Positions 6,084-7,078 of a DNA stretch of 7,078 bases are shown piece after piece. Location: NCBI GenBank assembly GCA_047639575.1, contig JBLIOB010000225.1, positions 1 to 7,078 of the forward strand, written 5' to 3'. A program made the position numbers and the translations under genes. Numbering within the stretch: position 1 is the first letter of the stretch; every line of letters begins with the position of its first letter. This stretch comes from JBLIOB01 sp047639575. GTDB taxonomy: Bacteria > Bacteroidota > Bacteroidia > Flavobacteriales_D > Parvicellaceae. The notes under the pieces are model-generated. The model was not told where the DNA came from and made no database searches. It was given only the letters and a program-made list of their open reading frames with translations.

Positions 6084-6244
6084 TGTTTGCACCAATTATG
6101 ACTTTTATTTCCGACATCATATTTTACAGTCACCCCGGCTTCTACCAATATATCCCCCGTAATCATCGCAAGATTCGGTAAGGAAAGAAGAGGATAACAA
6201 CGAATTTCCATTCCGTGAAAATCACTATTATTGAAATCAATCAA
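6080..6244 (-). CDS. Small unrecognised ORF coupled to the HDOD gene, possibly a gene remnant
   Basis: A minus-strand frame whose last 43 codons, from ATG 6211, contain MEIRCYPLLSLPNLAMITGD, then GVTVKYDVGNKSHNWCKQ. It ends in a TGA that overlaps the ATG of the HDOD gene. With a TTG start at 6244, ten bases after GGAG, the product would be 54 residues. The composition (CYPLL, GNKSHNWC, few low-complexity residues) and the ATGA junction look like a real coding end rather than noise. ATG 6211 has no ribosome binding site and the frame stays open upstream to a TAG near 6290 without a good start, so it may be the C-terminal remnant of a longer gene. I do not recognise the family and see no membrane segment. 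Confidence 0.4.
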   Translation of the reverse strand: MIDFNNSDFHGMEIRCYPLLSLPNLAMITGDILVEAGVTVKYDVGNKSHNWCKQ

Positions 6245-6301
6245 AATAAAGTTGCTCCAGAATATATAATTTTTGAGGGAAATTAGTGCAAAAAACTACC
6301 C

Positions 6302-6326
6302 AACGCAATCAACTTCGATTTACGTT
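6302..6326 (-). terminator. Weak candidate terminator hairpin
   Basis: AACG and AATC (6302-6305, 6307-6310) pair with GATT and CGTT (6317-6320, 6323-6326) around a six-base loop, with small bulges. On the minus strand it overlaps the stop of the 81-residue gene and is followed about ten bases later by a run of six T. The stem is AT-rich and imperfect, so termination is doubtful. Confidence 0.2.
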
Positions 6327-6565
6327 TTAATTTTTTCAGAATCGACAAGTAGTATTTCCGCTAGATCTATAAAGTTTTCTTCTATGGAAATTTTAGCCAT
6401 GACTTCATGAGAGTCATTTCTATCAATTGATTTTGCAAATGGATTTGAGTCATCAAGAATTTTACGTACTTCCTTTAATAGCAGTTTTAATGAAGCTTGA
6501 AATTTAGCTTCCTCTTTTAAATCCTTACCGTTGTTCCAAAAATTGGAAACAAGTTCTTGAATCAT
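6320..6565 (-). CDS. Unrecognised 81-residue helical protein
   Basis: No known family is recognised. The start is well supported: ATG at 6565 lies seven bases after a perfect AGGAGG (6578-6573), and the longer frame to 6661 encodes a basic and hydrophobic stretch upstream of this site that is unlikely to be translated. The product begins MIQELVSNFWNN and is rich in K, E and L, with predicted helices around residues 17-38 (KEEAKFQASLKLLLKEVRKI) and 51-75, and no signal peptide or membrane segment. It precedes the two HDOD genes on the same strand, with about 75 bases to the small coupled ORF, so it could be part of the same transcription unit and act as a small partner of the signalling cluster. 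That link rests on position only. Confidence 0.6.
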   Translation of the reverse strand: MIQELVSNFWNNGKDLKEEAKFQASLKLLLKEVRKILDDSNPFAKSIDRNDSHEVMAKISIEENFIDLAEILLVDSEKIKT

Positions 6566-6890
6566 TAGAAAACCTCCTAAAAGCAAAGGTGTGAAAGAAA
6601 AAGTCCACGCCTTAGATTTCTTAGTTATGTATAACCTTAAATCTATCAGCAATTTTACCATAATTTAATCTATAGTATAAATGTAATCCTATTATAATAT
6701 TAATGCCTTATCGGTGGTGGAGCACCTTATATGGAAGGATAAAATAGGATATTTGTGGGCCAAATACAGGGTGGGGATAGTAGATTCTAAGTTTTTATGA
6801 AGTTCTTTGGTCTTCCTTCCTTTTATCAGCACTAAAGGTGCCAGATGAAAAATGGAGGAATTGGCGACACAATGATCTTCCTGATATCAG
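6566..6890. other. Non-coding stretch without recognised content
   Basis: No convincing gene, RNA or strong promoter is seen. An 8-bp inverted repeat, ATCCTATT / AATAGGAT (6686-6693 and 6743-6750), is separated by 49 bases and is not followed by a T-run. A plus-strand frame at about 6785-6890 reads KVPDEKWRNWRHNDLPD before running into the IS3 end; it could be a gene remnant cut by the insertion, but has no start or supporting signal. Confidence 0.4.
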
Positions 6891-7078
6891 TGGACAGTTA
6901 ATTAAGCCACATTCTTTTTCTCGAAGTCTTCTGGACTGAGATAACCGAGATAAGAATGGCGGCGTTGTCGATTATAAAACACTTCAATATATTCAAAAAT
7001 ATCCGTCTTAGCTTGCTGACGGGTATTGTAAGTTTTTCCGTGAATCAACTCTACCTTTAAAGTGTGGAAGAAACTTTC
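6891..7078 (-). mobile_element. 3' end of an IS3-family insertion sequence
   Basis: The transposase tail ends at 6902 and is followed within a dozen bases by TGGACAGTTAATTAAG, read from 6891. IS3-family elements end in TG-type inverted repeats just beyond the orfB stop, so base 6891 is the probable boundary. The other end and the target duplication are outside the window. Family is certain from the protein; the exact boundary is inferred. Confidence 0.7.
6902..7078 (-). CDS. IS3-family transposase OrfB, C-terminal end (partial)
   Basis: The last 58 residues of a DDE transposase that catalyses copy-out-paste-in movement of its element. The first visible codons read ESFFHTLKVELIHG, the conserved string holding the catalytic glutamate (here the first residue in the window). 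Then come FEYIEVFYNRQRRHSYLGYL and SPEDFEKK, the classic rve_3 C terminus of the IS3/IS150 type. The frame enters from the right edge and ends in TAA at 6902-6904. The remaining integrase core and the upstream orfA, usually joined by programmed -1 frameshifting, would lie to the right. No defects are visible in this part, so activity cannot be judged. Confidence 0.93.
   Translation of the reverse strand, partial: ESFFHTLKVELIHGKTYNTRQQAKTDIFEYIEVFYNRQRRHSYLGYLSPEDFEKKNVA

Noticed and set aside
6084..6095. Four-residue N-terminal extension of the second HDOD paralog
   Set aside because: TTG start without ribosome binding site; the paralog starts at the equivalent of ATG 6083.
6566..6661. N-terminal extension of the 81-residue protein
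   Set aside because: A perfect AGGAGG lies in front of ATG 6565, and the extension encodes that site itself.
6785..6890. Plus-strand frame reading KVPDEKWRNWRHNDLPD into the IS3 end
   Set aside because: No start, no ribosome binding site and no recognised family; kept only as a note on the non-coding stretch.

Overview
The window is AT-rich bacterial DNA with AGGAGG-type ribosome binding sites and several ATG/TTG starts. It carries remnants of two insertion sequences, a phage- or plasmid-type replication and repressor module, a toxin-antitoxin pair, and a group of HDOD and receiver-domain signalling genes. This suggests an accessory region of a Gram-negative, probably motile or sensory-rich bacterium. 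The sequence alone does not support a genus; a marine or sediment proteobacterial or Nitrospinota-like host is only a guess.

Left part (1-2129): the first 98 bases look like the end of an IS21-family element, with two 19-nt direct repeats and a terminal TTGACA. It has inserted into the 3' end of a Rep_trans-type replication initiation gene (minus strand). After a 427-nt non-coding stretch with a GC-rich block and nested inverted repeats comes a divergent, LexA-like self-cleaving CI-type repressor (plus strand). Divergent Rep and repressor is the arrangement of the CTX-phage rstA/rstR module, so this may be the control and replication end of an integrated filamentous-phage-like or rolling-circle element. 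Any partner genes downstream of Rep would lie beyond the left edge.

Middle part (2150-2825): a HigBA-type toxin-antitoxin operon on the minus strand, toxin first. The toxin reading frame is broken close to its 3' end. The missing tail is still readable in another frame and ends in an ATGA overlap with the antitoxin start, so the break looks recent.

Right part (2971-6565): a single-domain CheY-like receiver gene with an in-frame TAA at codon 46 is followed by an HDOD protein gene on the plus strand. Two paralogous HDOD genes, clearly a tandem duplication, converge on it from the minus strand. Upstream of these lie an unrecognised small ORF coupled to the second paralog by ATGA and an unrecognised 81-residue protein gene. 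HDOD proteins usually act as signalling outputs together with receiver domains, so this group was probably one regulatory locus; its only receiver is now interrupted. The window ends in the 3' end of an IS3-family transposase gene (minus strand).

The overall picture is a mosaic bounded by insertion sequences, with three independent signs of gene decay: an IS in rep, a frameshift in higB and a nonsense codon in the receiver gene.
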